From assembly GCA_028277945.1 (NCBI GenBank), contig JANQFH010000003.1, positions 1-64,000 on the forward strand: 64,000 nt of DNA, given 5' to 3'. This stretch comes from Oligoflexia bacterium (GTDB taxonomy: Bacteria > Bdellovibrionota_G > JANQFH01). A program made the translations under genes and the position numbers. Positions 46,994-56,946 of the stretch are shown here, piece after piece. The stretch's first letter is position 1. The number at the start of each line of letters is the position of its first letter. Below the pieces are notes generated by a model. It had not been told where the DNA came from. It did not search any database and saw only the letters and a list, made by a program, of their open reading frames with translations.

Positions 46994-47532
46994 TGAGAAA
47001 AGGCCTCCTCGAAATCCCCGGTAACCGAACCGCCCCCCTGCAAATCGACGGAGAAGTTGCCAGCAACGACGCTAATCGCAGCGCTGCCAGCAGCTGCTTG
47101 AGACAACTGCAGGCTGGTTAAATTAAAAAACCCGCCTGTCCCAACAATATCTGCCTTCGAACTACCAACAAAAAGGATCGAGCCAGAAAACTGATTGTTA
47201 GTACCATCGATCACATACTGGCCAATAGAAAAACGGGCGGTCAAGGTAACACCGTCCGGATTCTTTGGTGAAAGGCTCAAGGTCACTTCATCATCGCTGA
47301 CATTAGAGAGACGAATGTTCAATACATCTTGACCACTGCTGGTAGGAAAGTTTATTGCGGAAAACTTAACGTTTACATTAGCACTCTGTCCATCCGCAAT
47401 CACCAGCCCCTCAAGACTGCCAATAATGTTGGCACAGCCTAACAAAACCAAGCATATGCCGAGCAACCCCATGCAGAGCCAGCACCCAGGAGGGGAGCTT
47501 GTCTCTGCAAACCTGTGTGCTAGGATCATCAA
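46990..47532 (-). CDS. lipoprotein of unknown function
   Basis: 180 residues with a lipobox ending at C33 (LVLLGC) after an unusually long, Cys-containing N-terminus; a downstream Met at residue 21 is an alternative start. The mature part is beta-rich, Ser/Gly/Asn-rich (NIRLSNVSDDEVTLSLSPK) with no known domain. It is divergent from the propeller/barrel gene with a 16-base gap and followed by tadA. Confidence 0.7.
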   Translation of the reverse strand: MMILAHRFAETSSPPGCWLCMGLLGICLVLLGCANIIGSLEGLVIADGQSANVNVKFSAINFPTSSGQDVLNIRLSNVSDDEVTLSLSPKNPDGVTLTARFSIGQYVIDGTNNQFSGSILFVGSSKADIVGTGGFFNLTSLQLSQAAAGSAAISVVAGNFSVDLQGGGSVTGDFEEAFSQ

Positions 47533-47548
47533 AAAATTTTAACCAATT

Positions 47549-50086
47549 ATGACCATTGTCGCAAATCGGCACATCTTCTTGGCAGTAGTAGTTGTGTGGC
47601 TCGCTCTCGTAGCACTGCCACAGATAGGCCTAACCTTTCCAGACAGTGCCAAGCTGACATTGCCCATTTCTGTGGTCGGCGGTCAACAGGCCATCACTCC
47701 AAATGGACGCTTTGTTGCCGTGTTGTCGCAAACGGCGTCGACTTTAAGCCTCATCGATACTGCGATCTTTGCAGAGTGTGCGGTCATCTCCCTCTCTGCA
47801 ACACCAACGGGTGTGGTTGCGGCTGCTGATAGCAGTCGCTTCTTTGTCGTAACAAACAGCAAGGATGGGCTGTTCGAAATCGACCTCGATCCCGATGACG
47901 GCAATTTTGTCACTACTGCCGTGGACGGTATTAATACCGGTGATGCCTTTGCCGCTATTGCTCGGGACGGCGATCTACTCTTTCTGCTGAACGAAGACGG
48001 GGACAACATTCACATTTTTGATACAGCTCTAGGCAGTGCCAGCACCGCTGGAATCAACCCCATCGTACCTAGCTTTAGCGCTACTGCCCTGGAGGCTTTC
48101 TCTGAGAACTCGCGGCTTCTGGTTGTCGGAAGCGATGGCAGCAGTGCGCTTTTTGATAGCCAAACCTTTGCCCAAATCGGCGTTACGCTCGATCTTAGTC
48201 AGTCCAGTGCTTCGGCTACAACTGCGTTCATGAGCATCGCCGGCGGCATGGAGACAGGAGGTACTGTCGTTGGCTTTGTTGCCAACAGCATCAGCAGCGG
48301 CGAAGTGTTTGCCCTCAACCTAGACTCTCTTAGTGGTCCTCTTCTCCTTGATGCCAACCCTGCCACGAGCATGGTGGATCCTATTGCTGTTGGAGATCAA
48401 CCCGTCAGCCTACTATTGACGGACGTCCTCAACCCACTCGACACGACACTAAGCAGTGATCAGTATCTCTATATTGCCAATCAAGGCGATAAGCGTGTTG
48501 ATGTCGTACCGATCTCTGAATTCTTTGATAGCGACAGCGAGAGTGCCAGCACGATCGCTAACATCGACCTCTCGATCGCCCCTGCGGCAGACGGTCTCCG
48601 TGGCAATGCCGCCAACGACGGCTATCTCTATCAGAGTTTGGATGGCAGTAGCAGCGTCGCTGTAATCACCGATAACCCTCTGGTTACATTGACAACGACT
48701 GTTCCCAGCTTGGTTAGTAGTGGCAGCTTCAACCTTGACTTCCAAGCAGATGAAGCCGGTAGCTACGACGTAAGGGTGCAGAGTGGTGATGGTGTTACAG
48801 CCGCGACACCGGGTAACGGGGCACTGCTGGCCAGCGGGTCTCTTACAGCCAATGAAGTAATCTCGGTACAAATCAACGCTGGTGACTTCAACCAGGGCAG
48901 TAACCTACTGATTGTCTTTGTGACTGTTGGTAGCCGTACTGGACGTGTTGGTGCGAAGGTCGAAGCCGACCTACCGCCACCGGCACCCGAGGAGTTTGAG
49001 TTGGAGTTTGGTAATCAAAAGGTCTTCGTTCAATTTCGTTCCCTCAGTGGAGACATTGATTTTTATCGTATCTTTTTCGGTACGTCGAAAAGCGCTTTGA
49101 ACGGCACCGATCTGTTAACCTCACCGACCACGGTCGATCATCCAGACCAAGCCAACCAGAAGCTAACTGAAATCCTCTCTCCCCTCAGCAACGGTGTGGA
49201 AATTTTTGTACAAGTTGCTGCTGTCAGTGACAAGGGTGTCGAGGGCGAGCGTACGGAAATCCTTGCAGAAACTCCTGAAGAGACCATCGGCCTCTTAGAG
49301 ATCACCGGTGAGACAGGAGGCTGCGGCAGAGTGTCTTCGACAGGCAGCCATCGAGCGATAGCCCTCTCGACAATAGTTGTGTTGCTATTTCTGCTCCTCT
49401 CTCTCGCTGATTGGAGAAAAACCCTAGTGAAGCTTGGCATGCTCTGTATATGGATTCCGTCAACGCTTTGGGCACAGAGCAACAACGATCTGGAATACGT
49501 GGTTAGTGAGAAAACCAGCCGCTTGCCCATTGTCAGCAGTTTTCGTATCAGCTGGTGGCTGCCACAGAATGATAATGTGGAACAATTTTTTGGCGATCGG
49601 GCCAACGAAGTCTACAGCTTGCGTATCGGCCTGCCACTGCAGATTCCTACTGGGGTCTTGGAGCCTGCACTGGAAGCCGGTCTGATGGTTGAAAGCAGTC
49701 GACTCCTCGGTGTTTCAAGCGGGCGTTCCTCAGGAGAGGAGAGTTCGCTACTGCTCGTTCCTCTCCGTTTGGATCTAACCTATCTCATTGACCCAAACGC
49801 TACTTGGCTGGTGGTACCACTTTTGGAAGCGGGCTACGGTTGGACCTTTTTTGATATTGAAGAGAACGACCAGCAAGTCGATGGGTTCAAGCAGAGCCTC
49901 ACTTTTCGTGGAGGGTTTCGTCTCCTAATCGACCGTTTTGTCAAAAACCCAGAGGGGTGGCGAGAGTTTCTCGCCTTACGCAGTGCCTATTTCGCCGTCA
50001 CTGCAGGTTACGAACTGCCCCTAGCTAGTGACGGATTTAAAACAACCGGTGTGCTCATAAGTCCAGAGATCGGAGTAGTCTTTTGA
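47549..50086 (+). CDS. beta-propeller surface protein fused to an outer-membrane barrel-like domain
   Basis: 845 residues. A signal peptide (about 1-29, VVVVWLALVALPQIGL) is followed by YVTN/WD-like beta-propeller repeats (about 35-370; ADSSRFFVVTNSKDGLFEID), a cadherin/Ig-like segment (about 380-470) and an Fn3-like domain (about 485-575). At 590-624 comes GGCGR, a hydrophobic helix (603-620) and DWRK, the layout of Cys-type C-terminal sorting tails such as MYXO-CTERM. A second export-signal-like stretch (626-642, GMLCIWIPSTLWA) then leads into a 200-residue beta-rich, aromatic-ended domain (SFRISWWLPQND to LISPEIGVVF) resembling an outer-membrane barrel. Either a genuine fusion or a lost stop codon between two genes. 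Confidence 0.7.
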   Translation: MTIVANRHIFLAVVVVWLALVALPQIGLTFPDSAKLTLPISVVGGQQAITPNGRFVAVLSQTASTLSLIDTAIFAECAVISLSATPTGVVAAADSSRFFVVTNSKDGLFEIDLDPDDGNFVTTAVDGINTGDAFAAIARDGDLLFLLNEDGDNIHIFDTALGSASTAGINPIVPSFSATALEAFSENSRLLVVGSDGSSALFDSQTFAQIGVTLDLSQSSASATTAFMSIAGGMETGGTVVGFVANSISSGEVFALNLDSLSGPLLLDANPATSMVDPIAVGDQPVSLLLTDVLNPLDTTLSSDQYLYIANQGDKRVDVVPISEFFDSDSESASTIANIDLSIAPAADGLRGNAANDGYLYQSLDGSSSVAVITDNPLVTLTTTVPSLVSSGSFNLDFQADEAGSYDVRVQSGDGVTAATPGNGALLASGSLTANEVISVQINAGDFNQGSNLLIVFVTVGSRTGRVGAKVEADLPPPAPEEFELEFGNQKVFVQFRSLSGDIDFYRIFFGTSKSALNGTDLLTSPTTVDHPDQANQKLTEILSPLSNGVEIFVQVAAVSDKGVEGERTEILAETPEETIGLLEITGETGGCGRVSSTGSHRAIALSTIVVLLFLLLSLADWRKTLVKLGMLCIWIPSTLWAQSNNDLEYVVSEKTSRLPIVSSFRISWWLPQNDNVEQFFGDRANEVYSLRIGLPLQIPTGVLEPALEAGLMVESSRLLGVSSGRSSGEESSLLLVPLRLDLTYLIDPNATWLVVPLLEAGYGWTFFDIEENDQQVDGFKQSLTFRGGFRLLIDRFVKNPEGWREFLALRSAYFAVTAGYELPLASDGFKTTGVLISPEIGVVF

Positions 50087-50853
50087 AACGGCTGCGAACG
50101 ATTCATATGAGCGTGGGTTACGATGGTACGGAGTTCTGCGGTTGGCAAGTACAACCCAATGGACGAAGTGTACAAGGCGCGATCGAGGCAGCGCTAGCTA
50201 AGATCGGGCTCAGGGACACTGCGGTGATTGGCGCTGGCCGTACTGACGCTGGAGTCCACGCCTTGGGACAGGTCGCAACGTTCCAGACAGATAGTAAAAT
50301 CCCACTGCGGGCGTTTGATGCTGGCCTTAACACCAACCTCCCCGAAGATGTGAGAATACTCAGGGCCGCCGAATGGCCCCGACCTTTGCACGCGAGAAAA
50401 GACGCTCGAGAAAAGGTCTATGATTACTACTTTATCCAAGGCAAAACAGCGCAGCCTGTTCTTAGCCGGTATTGCTGGACAATACCTGCAAAAGTTAACC
50501 TGGAGAGAGCTGCTGCAGCACTGGCGGTTGTCCGTGGCACACACGACTTTTCCTCGTTTTGTGCTTCTGGAAGTGATGTGGAATACAAAGAGAGAATTAT
50601 TGAGGCTGCGTCATTGTCTGCGGTCAAAACACAACATCCCCTGTTCGCCAACGTTGACCTCTACTGTATCCGCCTGCGTGGCAATGGTTTTCTCAAGCAG
50701 ATGGTACGTAACATCGTTGGCTCAGTTCTGAGCAGTGGTGAAAAGCAGATCGATGCTCAAACCATGCAGGACATCCTCGCCGCACGGGATCGTCGCCGGG
50801 CTGGCCCCACAGCACCTGCCAAAGGTCTCTTTTTGATGCAGGTCATCTACTGA
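50083..50853 (+). CDS. truA: tRNA pseudouridine synthase A
   Basis: 256 residues. It starts at TTG overlapping the preceding stop, with GGAG seven bases upstream. Catalytic Asp in GAGRTDAGVHALGQV, preceded by YDGTEFCGWQVQPNGRSVQG and followed by GNGFLKQMVRNIVG. It forms pseudouridine at tRNA positions 38-40. Confidence 0.97.
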   Translation: MKRLRTIHMSVGYDGTEFCGWQVQPNGRSVQGAIEAALAKIGLRDTAVIGAGRTDAGVHALGQVATFQTDSKIPLRAFDAGLNTNLPEDVRILRAAEWPRPLHARKDAREKVYDYYFIQGKTAQPVLSRYCWTIPAKVNLERAAAALAVVRGTHDFSSFCASGSDVEYKERIIEAASLSAVKTQHPLFANVDLYCIRLRGNGFLKQMVRNIVGSVLSSGEKQIDAQTMQDILAARDRRRAGPTAPAKGLFLMQVIY

Positions 50854-52826
50854 ATGAGAGGACGGATTTTTCGGCCATCGACCATGAAGTAGTAAATCTG
50901 CCTGCGTGCTGCACCACTCTTTTGAAATGCGGTCATTCCAGTGGCCCCCTGATAGGTGGAAACACGCTGCAAAAATCGCTTCAGCTGGCCACGCTGTTCA
51001 AGCCGTCCTTGTTGCTTCGCCTGTAATAGAATTTTCATGGTGTCGAAGGCCTGAGCTGAAAGAATATCGGGTTCTTCTTTAAAGGTCTGGCGATACCTCT
51101 CGACAAAACTCCGCACAGCAGGCTCGGGGCTATCCGGGTAAAATCCATCAACAAAAATCGCTCCTTGCATGTAGGCAACGGTATCCTTTTCAAGCAGCTG
51201 CTGTGTGTGCCAGAGGTTGCCACCAAAGAGCTGCACACCCCGAACACCGTAGTAGGAGAGCGCTGGCGCAATCTGTCGAACTTTTTCAGCCGCATCTGGA
51301 ATGAACAACGCTTCGAAATCTACAATCGGTGGCAGCTCGGAGCGTTCAAAACAGTCTTGCTGCTCCTTCTCACCGCATAGTTCATGGCTGCGTGGTCGCA
51401 AGTAGAAGAGGCCAACAAGCCGGCGAATTTCATCGCCAAAATCATCATCGTCCTTCTCGTAAGACTCAACACCAACAACTTGAACTTCAGGATACCGTTG
51501 CAACGCCCTCCACATCAGCCAAAACATCTCTTCCCCGTAGTTATGCTGCGGATAGAGCATCGCCAGCCGTTTGACTTGCATATCTTCAACAAGAAAACGT
51601 GCCAGGGACTCTACCTGGTCGGATTTGCGTAAACAGTTTTGAAAGATAAACGGGCTGGTTTGTGCGACCTCTTCATCCTGAGACATGACAACCATAGGAA
51701 CCCGATAGAGGTCTGCAGCTTTTGCGGCAACCAGGGAAGTTTTTTTGAGTACCGGACCCATAACTCCAATCACCTGCTGGTCTAACACCAATTCGTCTAT
51801 GGCGGCTTGGGCTCCTGCCTCGGTACTGGCGGTATCGCCGATGATCAACTGTAACTCATCAGTATCGTTAGTATATTCTGAAAAAATCTCCGACGCCAAC
51901 AACACGCCATTGAGAATACGGCGACCCACCTTGGCATAACCGCCAGAGAGGGGCAGAAGAATGCCAATGCGATTGGCACGGACTTGATCGAGACGCTGCA
52001 GACGGTCGTAGAGAATCTCTGCTGCTTTCGTCTGTTCATGTGGCTTACCGCGATCACGGAACCGTGTTAGAAAAGTACGTAGCCGATCTTTTGCTCTATT
52101 AAAATGACCCTGCTGAAAATAATCTCGTGCCAGCCGCATAAGCATATAGCCCGAAGGGAAATCATCTCCACGTCTTGATACAAGACGCTCTACAGTTTCC
52201 GACTGTAAATCTTCGTTGATTAGCCTGAGCACTTCATCCTGAAGCTCGCTACTAGTTGGTTTGATCTCTAACAGTTCGAGATCGACGACAACGAGTTTAT
52301 TTTTCTCTTCTGTTTGTTGATAACCACGTCGTAACAGCTCTAAAAAGCTAAGACGAAATTCGTCTGGAAGTCGTCTCAGTTTTACGGTTTCAAGCAGTGG
52401 TAGTGCTTGCTCGATGGCGTTCAGGCGGTAGTAAGCAACGCCATACTGATACTTCGACAAAGCTACGGTATCTGCAGTTGGAAAGCGTTCGATGTTGGTT
52501 TGAAAGGCTTTTACTGCCTCCTGAAAACGCTTGCCTTGCATATGGATCAAGCCGAGTTGGTAGTAGGCGTCATCCGTTAGACGGGACTTCGGATAGCTCA
52601 CGACAAACTGTGCAAAACCCTTTTGCGCCTCAGAGGGGCGGTCTGCTTGCAGCAACTGTAGTAGACGATCGAACTCTCGACGCTGGATGGCCTCCTCAGG
52701 CTCAACCTCCACAGCCTGTTTAGCAGCGGGTAACTGTCTTACCTGCAGGGGCTTTTCACACGCCGCGACCAATAGCCCTAGGTATCCGCCGGCGAATATC
52801 ATTGCAAAGTTGCGGGACCTTTTCAT
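50847..52826 (-). CDS. LpoA-like lipoprotein: TPR region plus periplasmic binding domain
   Basis: 659 residues with a lipobox ending at C23 (LLVAAC). A TPR-like region (about 55-285; LTDDAYYQLGLIHMQGKRFQ; DDFPSGYMLMRLARDYFQQG) is followed by a type I periplasmic-binding fold (about 288-655; IGILLPLSGGYAKVGRRILN; QVIGVMGPVL; AQAFDTMKILLQ). This is the architecture of LpoA, the outer-membrane activator of PBP1A, and of related ABC-type solute-binding lipoproteins. Without a PBP gene nearby, the LpoA role is inferred. Confidence 0.85.
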   Translation of the reverse strand: MKRSRNFAMIFAGGYLGLLVAACEKPLQVRQLPAAKQAVEVEPEEAIQRREFDRLLQLLQADRPSEAQKGFAQFVVSYPKSRLTDDAYYQLGLIHMQGKRFQEAVKAFQTNIERFPTADTVALSKYQYGVAYYRLNAIEQALPLLETVKLRRLPDEFRLSFLELLRRGYQQTEEKNKLVVVDLELLEIKPTSSELQDEVLRLINEDLQSETVERLVSRRGDDFPSGYMLMRLARDYFQQGHFNRAKDRLRTFLTRFRDRGKPHEQTKAAEILYDRLQRLDQVRANRIGILLPLSGGYAKVGRRILNGVLLASEIFSEYTNDTDELQLIIGDTASTEAGAQAAIDELVLDQQVIGVMGPVLKKTSLVAAKAADLYRVPMVVMSQDEEVAQTSPFIFQNCLRKSDQVESLARFLVEDMQVKRLAMLYPQHNYGEEMFWLMWRALQRYPEVQVVGVESYEKDDDDFGDEIRRLVGLFYLRPRSHELCGEKEQQDCFERSELPPIVDFEALFIPDAAEKVRQIAPALSYYGVRGVQLFGGNLWHTQQLLEKDTVAYMQGAIFVDGFYPDSPEPAVRSFVERYRQTFKEEPDILSAQAFDTMKILLQAKQQGRLEQRGQLKRFLQRVSTYQGATGMTAFQKSGAARRQIYYFMVDGRKIRPLIQ

Positions 52827-52870
52827 GACCGTAGTCTAGTGCCCCACAACCGTTTTGTAAATTCCTTCTT

Positions 52871-53008
52871 GTTTTGCTACGTACGCCTATGTTAGCGATG
52901 GTACAACAACCTTCGAGAAATGGCTCGCCTCGCTGCGCTCGTCTGCGCTTTATTTTCTCTCAGGTTGTCGTACCATCGCTAGAACAGGCGTGAGTAGAAA
53001 AACAAAAC
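52871..53008. repeat. long imperfect inverted repeat
   Basis: Arms of about 45 bases (52871-52913 and 52962-53008) enclose a 48-base loop. The core, AGCGATGGTAC and its complement, pairs 19 of 20 positions, and an outer CGCCT/AGGCG pair and GTTTTG/CAAAAC pair extend the stem with bulges. It lies in the 370-base gap between the LpoA-like gene and dnaK, which otherwise holds no gene. Possibly a miniature inverted-repeat element or REP-like element. Confidence 0.6.
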
Positions 53009-53117
53009 AGTTACTTGCAAAAATCCAAAAACTTTGCAGGAAATTTAGTGCACGACAGCCGGGCAGTAGAATTTGGTGGAAGCGACCGAGCGATTCACTC
53101 GCGAGGGAGCGCAGAGC

Positions 53118-53191
53118 TCGAGAGCATCGCAAAGGCGTTAAGAACTATAAACGGTGCGAGTAGCCACCTTGAAGCCTTTGCGGGCTCTCGA
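53118..53191. repeat. inverted repeat immediately after dnaK
   Basis: Arms of about 19 and 18 bases (TCGAGAGC..CGCAAAGGC and complement) bracket a 37-base loop and lie just after the dnaK stop on the minus strand. It would fold in the dnaK 3' end. There is no T-run, so it is not a standard terminator. Confidence 0.55.
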
Positions 53192-53196
53192 AATAA

Positions 53197-55005
53197 TCAT
53201 CCAAGGTTGCTGTAAAGGGCTTCGGCAATCTTGTGGGTTATGGCGTTGAGCTGTTCTACAGCCTCGGAGATTTTCTCTGCATCATCGCCAGCGAGCGCAT
53301 CTTTGCCAAGCTTCAGAGCTTCTTGCAACACGGCCCGATCACCCTCTTCTAGTTTATCAGCGAGCTCATCCAAAAACTTCTGCGAATTGTAAACCAAGCC
53401 CTCTAATTCGACCATGACCTGCGATTTTTTACGTTTCTCCTCATCTTCACCACGATGTTCTTCAGCTTCCGCTATAATACGGGTGACATCCTCTTCACTA
53501 AGCCCTCCCGAGGCGTGAACCCGGACGCTCTGCTCTTTATCCGTCCCCAGATCTTTTGCTGAAACGTTTAAAATACCATCTGAGTCAACGTCGAAGGCAA
53601 CTTCGATCTGCGGCACACTTCTTGGTGCCGGCGGAATGCCGACAAGATCAAACTGCGCCAGATGTTTATTATCAGCACACAGCTCACGTTCACCTTGAAA
53701 GACCTTGACACAGACCATGCTCTGATTGTCTTGTGTCGTGGAGAAAACCTCACTGCGACGAACTGGAATCGTAGTATTCTTTTCAATCATACGGGTAAAG
53801 ACACCTCCTTGTGTCTCGATACCCAGAGAAAGAGGCAGGACGTCTAGCAGGAGTACGTCCTCAACATCTCCCTTGAGCACTCCTCCCTGAATAGCTGCGC
53901 CGACTGCCACCACTTCATCAGGGTTTACTTCTAGGCCGACTTCACGGTCGAAGATCTCGGATACCTTTGCCTGCACACAAGGCATACGTGTCATACCACC
54001 AACTAGGATAACCTGATCGATGGCGCTCGTCTGTAAAGCCGCATCTTTCAGAGCCGTCTGGCACGGTTGCACCAACCGGGCTAATAAGGGTTGGACGAGC
54101 TCTTCAAGCTTGGCGCGGCTCAGCGTTGTGCTTAAGTGCTTTGGCCCCTTTTCATCTGCAGTGATGAACGGTAGATTGATCTCAGTTTCAGTTGTAGAAC
54201 TAAGCTCGTGCTTGGCACGTTCTGCAGCCTCTTTGAGACGCTGCAATGCCATCTTGTCATTGCGCAAGTCGATACCGGTATCGCTTTTGAAAAAGTCGGC
54301 TAAATAGCCGATCAAAACCTGATCGAAATCCTCTCCGCCTAGGTAAGTATCACCATTGGTCGCCTTGACATTAAAGACACCGTCACCAAGCTCAAGAATA
54401 GAGATATCGAAGGTGCCACCCCCAAGGTCGAATACCGCAATCGTACCCTCTACCTTTCGATCAAGACCGTATGCCAACGACGCTGCTGTCGGCTCGTTGA
54501 TAATACGTTCGACATTAAGGCCGGCAATGCGTCCAGCGTCTTTGGTGGCCTGACGTTGGCTATCATCAAAATAAGCGGGAACCGTAATGACGGCATCCTT
54601 GACTTCTTCACCAAGGTAGTCTTGGGCAACGTTTTTCATTGCCTGCAGTACCATGGCAGAAATCTCCGGAGGGCTGTATTTTTTGCCATCGAGCTCAACC
54701 CAAGCGTCACCATTGTCTGTTTTGATGATCTTAAAAGGACTCACTTCAATTCCCTGTTGAATTTGTGGACTATCATACCGGCGGCCGATGAGTCGTTTTA
54801 CCGCATAAACCGTACGTTCTGGATTTGTTAGTGACTGACGTTTGGCAACTTGACCGATCAGTCGTTCACCTTTGTCATTGAAGGCAACAATGGATGGCGT
54901 TGTACGAGACCCTTCGGCGTTTGGAATGACGACGGGTTCATTACGCTCTAGAATGGCTACACATGAGTTGGTAGTTCCGAGGTCGATACCAATGATTTTG
55001 CTCAT
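53197..55005 (-). CDS. dnaK: chaperone protein DnaK (HSP70)
   Basis: 602 residues. HSP70 signatures: [26 protein letters not shown], and [17 protein letters not shown], with the hydrophobic linker and substrate domain ([20 protein letters not shown]) intact. The C-terminus ends YSNLG without the acidic EEVDD-like tail of most DnaK proteins, so it is slightly short. It is seven or so bases downstream of grpE, cotranscribed with it. Confidence 0.97.
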   Translation of the reverse strand: MSKIIGIDLGTTNSCVAILERNEPVVIPNAEGSRTTPSIVAFNDKGERLIGQVAKRQSLTNPERTVYAVKRLIGRRYDSPQIQQGIEVSPFKIIKTDNGDAWVELDGKKYSPPEISAMVLQAMKNVAQDYLGEEVKDAVITVPAYFDDSQRQATKDAGRIAGLNVERIINEPTAASLAYGLDRKVEGTIAVFDLGGGTFDISILELGDGVFNVKATNGDTYLGGEDFDQVLIGYLADFFKSDTGIDLRNDKMALQRLKEAAERAKHELSSTTETEINLPFITADEKGPKHLSTTLSRAKLEELVQPLLARLVQPCQTALKDAALQTSAIDQVILVGGMTRMPCVQAKVSEIFDREVGLEVNPDEVVAVGAAIQGGVLKGDVEDVLLLDVLPLSLGIETQGGVFTRMIEKNTTIPVRRSEVFSTTQDNQSMVCVKVFQGERELCADNKHLAQFDLVGIPPAPRSVPQIEVAFDVDSDGILNVSAKDLGTDKEQSVRVHASGGLSEEDVTRIIAEAEEHRGEDEEKRKKSQVMVELEGLVYNSQKFLDELADKLEEGDRAVLQEALKLGKDALAGDDAEKISEAVEQLNAITHKIAEALYSNLG

Positions 55006-55013
55006 ATCGCTCT

Positions 55014-55598
55014 TTAATCCTCGTCTGATGTTTCAGGAGATTTCGCTACCGTCACCCGCGCTGGTCGAATAACACGGTCCCACAGCTTGTAACCCTTATA
55101 GTGAACTTCTACAACTTCATTCTCTGCGACATTCTCTACGACTTTGGTATCCATAGCTTCGTGAAGCAGGGGATCAAATGTTTCTCCTAAAGGATCGAAA
55201 GAAGTAAGTCCCTGATCTTTAAAAACCTGTCCCAGCTGAGACAACACCATACTCAAGCCTTGGCGTATAGAGTCAAACTCGGAATCCTCAGGACATTGCG
55301 CCACTGCCCGCTCCAGATTGTCGATGCTCGGCAGAAGGGCACAAATAAAGTTTTCCGCGCCAAAACGATGCCAGTTGATTTTCTCTCGCTGATAGCGCTT
55401 ACGAAAGTTATCAAAATCGGCAGAAACACGCACCAGTCGCTCATAGTAATTCTCTTCTTGTGCTTCCTCATCCGCTGACTTCTCTGCTACGGTTTCCTGT
55501 GCCGGTTTCTGGTGTTTATCAATAGAGTCTACCGCCTCTTGGATAAGGGAATCACCAACATCCACCTTGAAGGAGTCTTTGTCATGTTTATCGCTCAA
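55014..55598 (-). CDS. grpE: nucleotide exchange factor GrpE
   Basis: 194 residues: an acidic N-terminus, a long helical dimer stalk ([20 protein letters not shown]) and the beta-wing signature ([20 protein letters not shown], then [14 protein letters not shown]). It stimulates ADP release from DnaK, encoded immediately downstream. Confidence 0.96.
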   Translation of the reverse strand: MSDKHDKDSFKVDVGDSLIQEAVDSIDKHQKPAQETVAEKSADEEAQEENYYERLVRVSADFDNFRKRYQREKINWHRFGAENFICALLPSIDNLERAVAQCPEDSEFDSIRQGLSMVLSQLGQVFKDQGLTSFDPLGETFDPLLHEAMDTKVVENVAENEVVEVHYKGYKLWDRVIRPARVTVAKSPETSDED

Positions 55599-55639
55599 TT
55601 TGGCTTCCTAATAAGCGCAGCGTCGCAGGCACTAAGTAT

Positions 55640-55648
55640 ATTATACCA
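55640..55648 (-). promoter_or_regulatory. extended -10 promoter of grpE-dnaK
   Basis: TGG TATAAT on the minus strand, a perfect extended -10, lies about 42 bases before the grpE ATG and just after the hemW stop. No convincing -35 or CIRCE element is seen. Confidence 0.6.
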
Positions 55649-55650
55649 GA

Positions 55651-56832
55651 CTATCCTTGCGGCGAATCCGCTGTCAAGCAAAACTCCGAAAAAATCTCGT
55701 TACTTACCGCGATACCACGGTTACTTAAACAGAGCCGCTCATCCCGCCACTGCATCCAGCCGGCAGCAACAAAACGGTCGATGAGCTGACTATACTGCTG
55801 AGGTCCCTGGCTAAGAAAGTGTCGTAGCTCCTCGCGTGCAACACCCTGTCTTAGACGAAAGCGTAGCATGACAAATTCCAACATCTGTTGTTGCACAGTG
55901 AGCTCTTCGCTCACAGCCGTAGGCAATCGTCGATTTTGCAGACGCTGTAGGTAAGCATTCAAACGCGGCTCGTTTTGCCAACGCTGTTTACACCCATCTC
56001 GGGGCAGATAGCTGTGCGCACCAACTCCTAAACCAAGGTAGGGATGACCTAGCCAGTAACCACAATTATGTCGCGCCATAAATCCTGGTTTCGCCCAAGC
56101 CGTAATTTCATACTGCTCAAAACCAAACGGTTTTAGACAGGTGTCTGCGAGCAGCGGCATACGCAGCTGTCGCTCTTCTGCTGGCAGTGATTTGCGTAAC
56201 CTCTGCAGCCGCTGTATAAAACGCCCATCCGGCGCCACAGTGAGGTTGTAAAGCGAAATGTGGCGAATACTAGGGAACGCCGCAACTTGTTCTAGATCCT
56301 GCTGCCATAGCTCTTCCGTCTGATCTGGAATGCCAAACATCAAATCTGCGCTTAAATGATCCGCCCCACCCCTTTCACAAATATGGATGAGCCTGCAAGC
56401 GTCCTCACCTGTGTGGCCACGACCAAGCAGCCGCAACAGACGGTCATGGAATGATTGGATTCCCAGTGAAAAACGGTTGATGCCTAATTTTTTTAGATCA
56501 GAAATCTTTTTCACATCTGCGGTGGTTGGATCTACTTCTAAGGTGATTTCTGCATCAGATGCAATTGAGAAGAATTTGTCGGCTTGCTGTAAAAGGACCT
56601 CTACCATTGCTACAGACATTAACGAAGGAGTTCCACCACCAAAGTAAATCGTCTGTAGTTTGTAATCAGAAAACAGGTCTGCGTTCATTCGCATCTCTTG
56701 AGATAGTGCCTTTAGGTAGGTGGCATCATCATACTGTCCTGCACTACCGCGCGATTTACGCCGCACAACAAAGTCACAGAAGGGACAGATCCGTCGGCAG
56801 TAGGGATAGTGAATATAGAGGCCAAAACCCAT
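55651..56832 (-). CDS. hemW: radical SAM protein HemW (heme chaperone-like)
   Basis: 393 residues from the ATG at 56832 (MGFGLYIHYPYC; an 11-residue upstream extension is unlikely). The CxxxCxxC cluster is in YCRRICPFCDF, then YFGGGTPSLM, and the HemN/HemW-type ARHNCGYWLGHPYLGLG. HemW lacks the extra Cys of true CPO; it transfers heme rather than oxidising coproporphyrinogen. Often annotated as oxygen-independent coproporphyrinogen III oxidase-like. Confidence 0.93.
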   Translation of the reverse strand: MGFGLYIHYPYCRRICPFCDFVVRRKSRGSAGQYDDATYLKALSQEMRMNADLFSDYKLQTIYFGGGTPSLMSVAMVEVLLQQADKFFSIASDAEITLEVDPTTADVKKISDLKKLGINRFSLGIQSFHDRLLRLLGRGHTGEDACRLIHICERGGADHLSADLMFGIPDQTEELWQQDLEQVAAFPSIRHISLYNLTVAPDGRFIQRLQRLRKSLPAEERQLRMPLLADTCLKPFGFEQYEITAWAKPGFMARHNCGYWLGHPYLGLGVGAHSYLPRDGCKQRWQNEPRLNAYLQRLQNRRLPTAVSEELTVQQQMLEFVMLRFRLRQGVAREELRHFLSQGPQQYSQLIDRFVAAGWMQWRDERLCLSNRGIAVSNEIFSEFCLTADSPQG

Positions 56833-56946
56833 AACCAACGTATTATAACTCAAAACCTGACACATGCATCCTTCGTCGTTTGGCCTGCGTTGCTCGGCCT
56901 ATTGCAGCTTGAGTTGTCACGAGTGAAATGGTAGGGTGCCTGCGCC

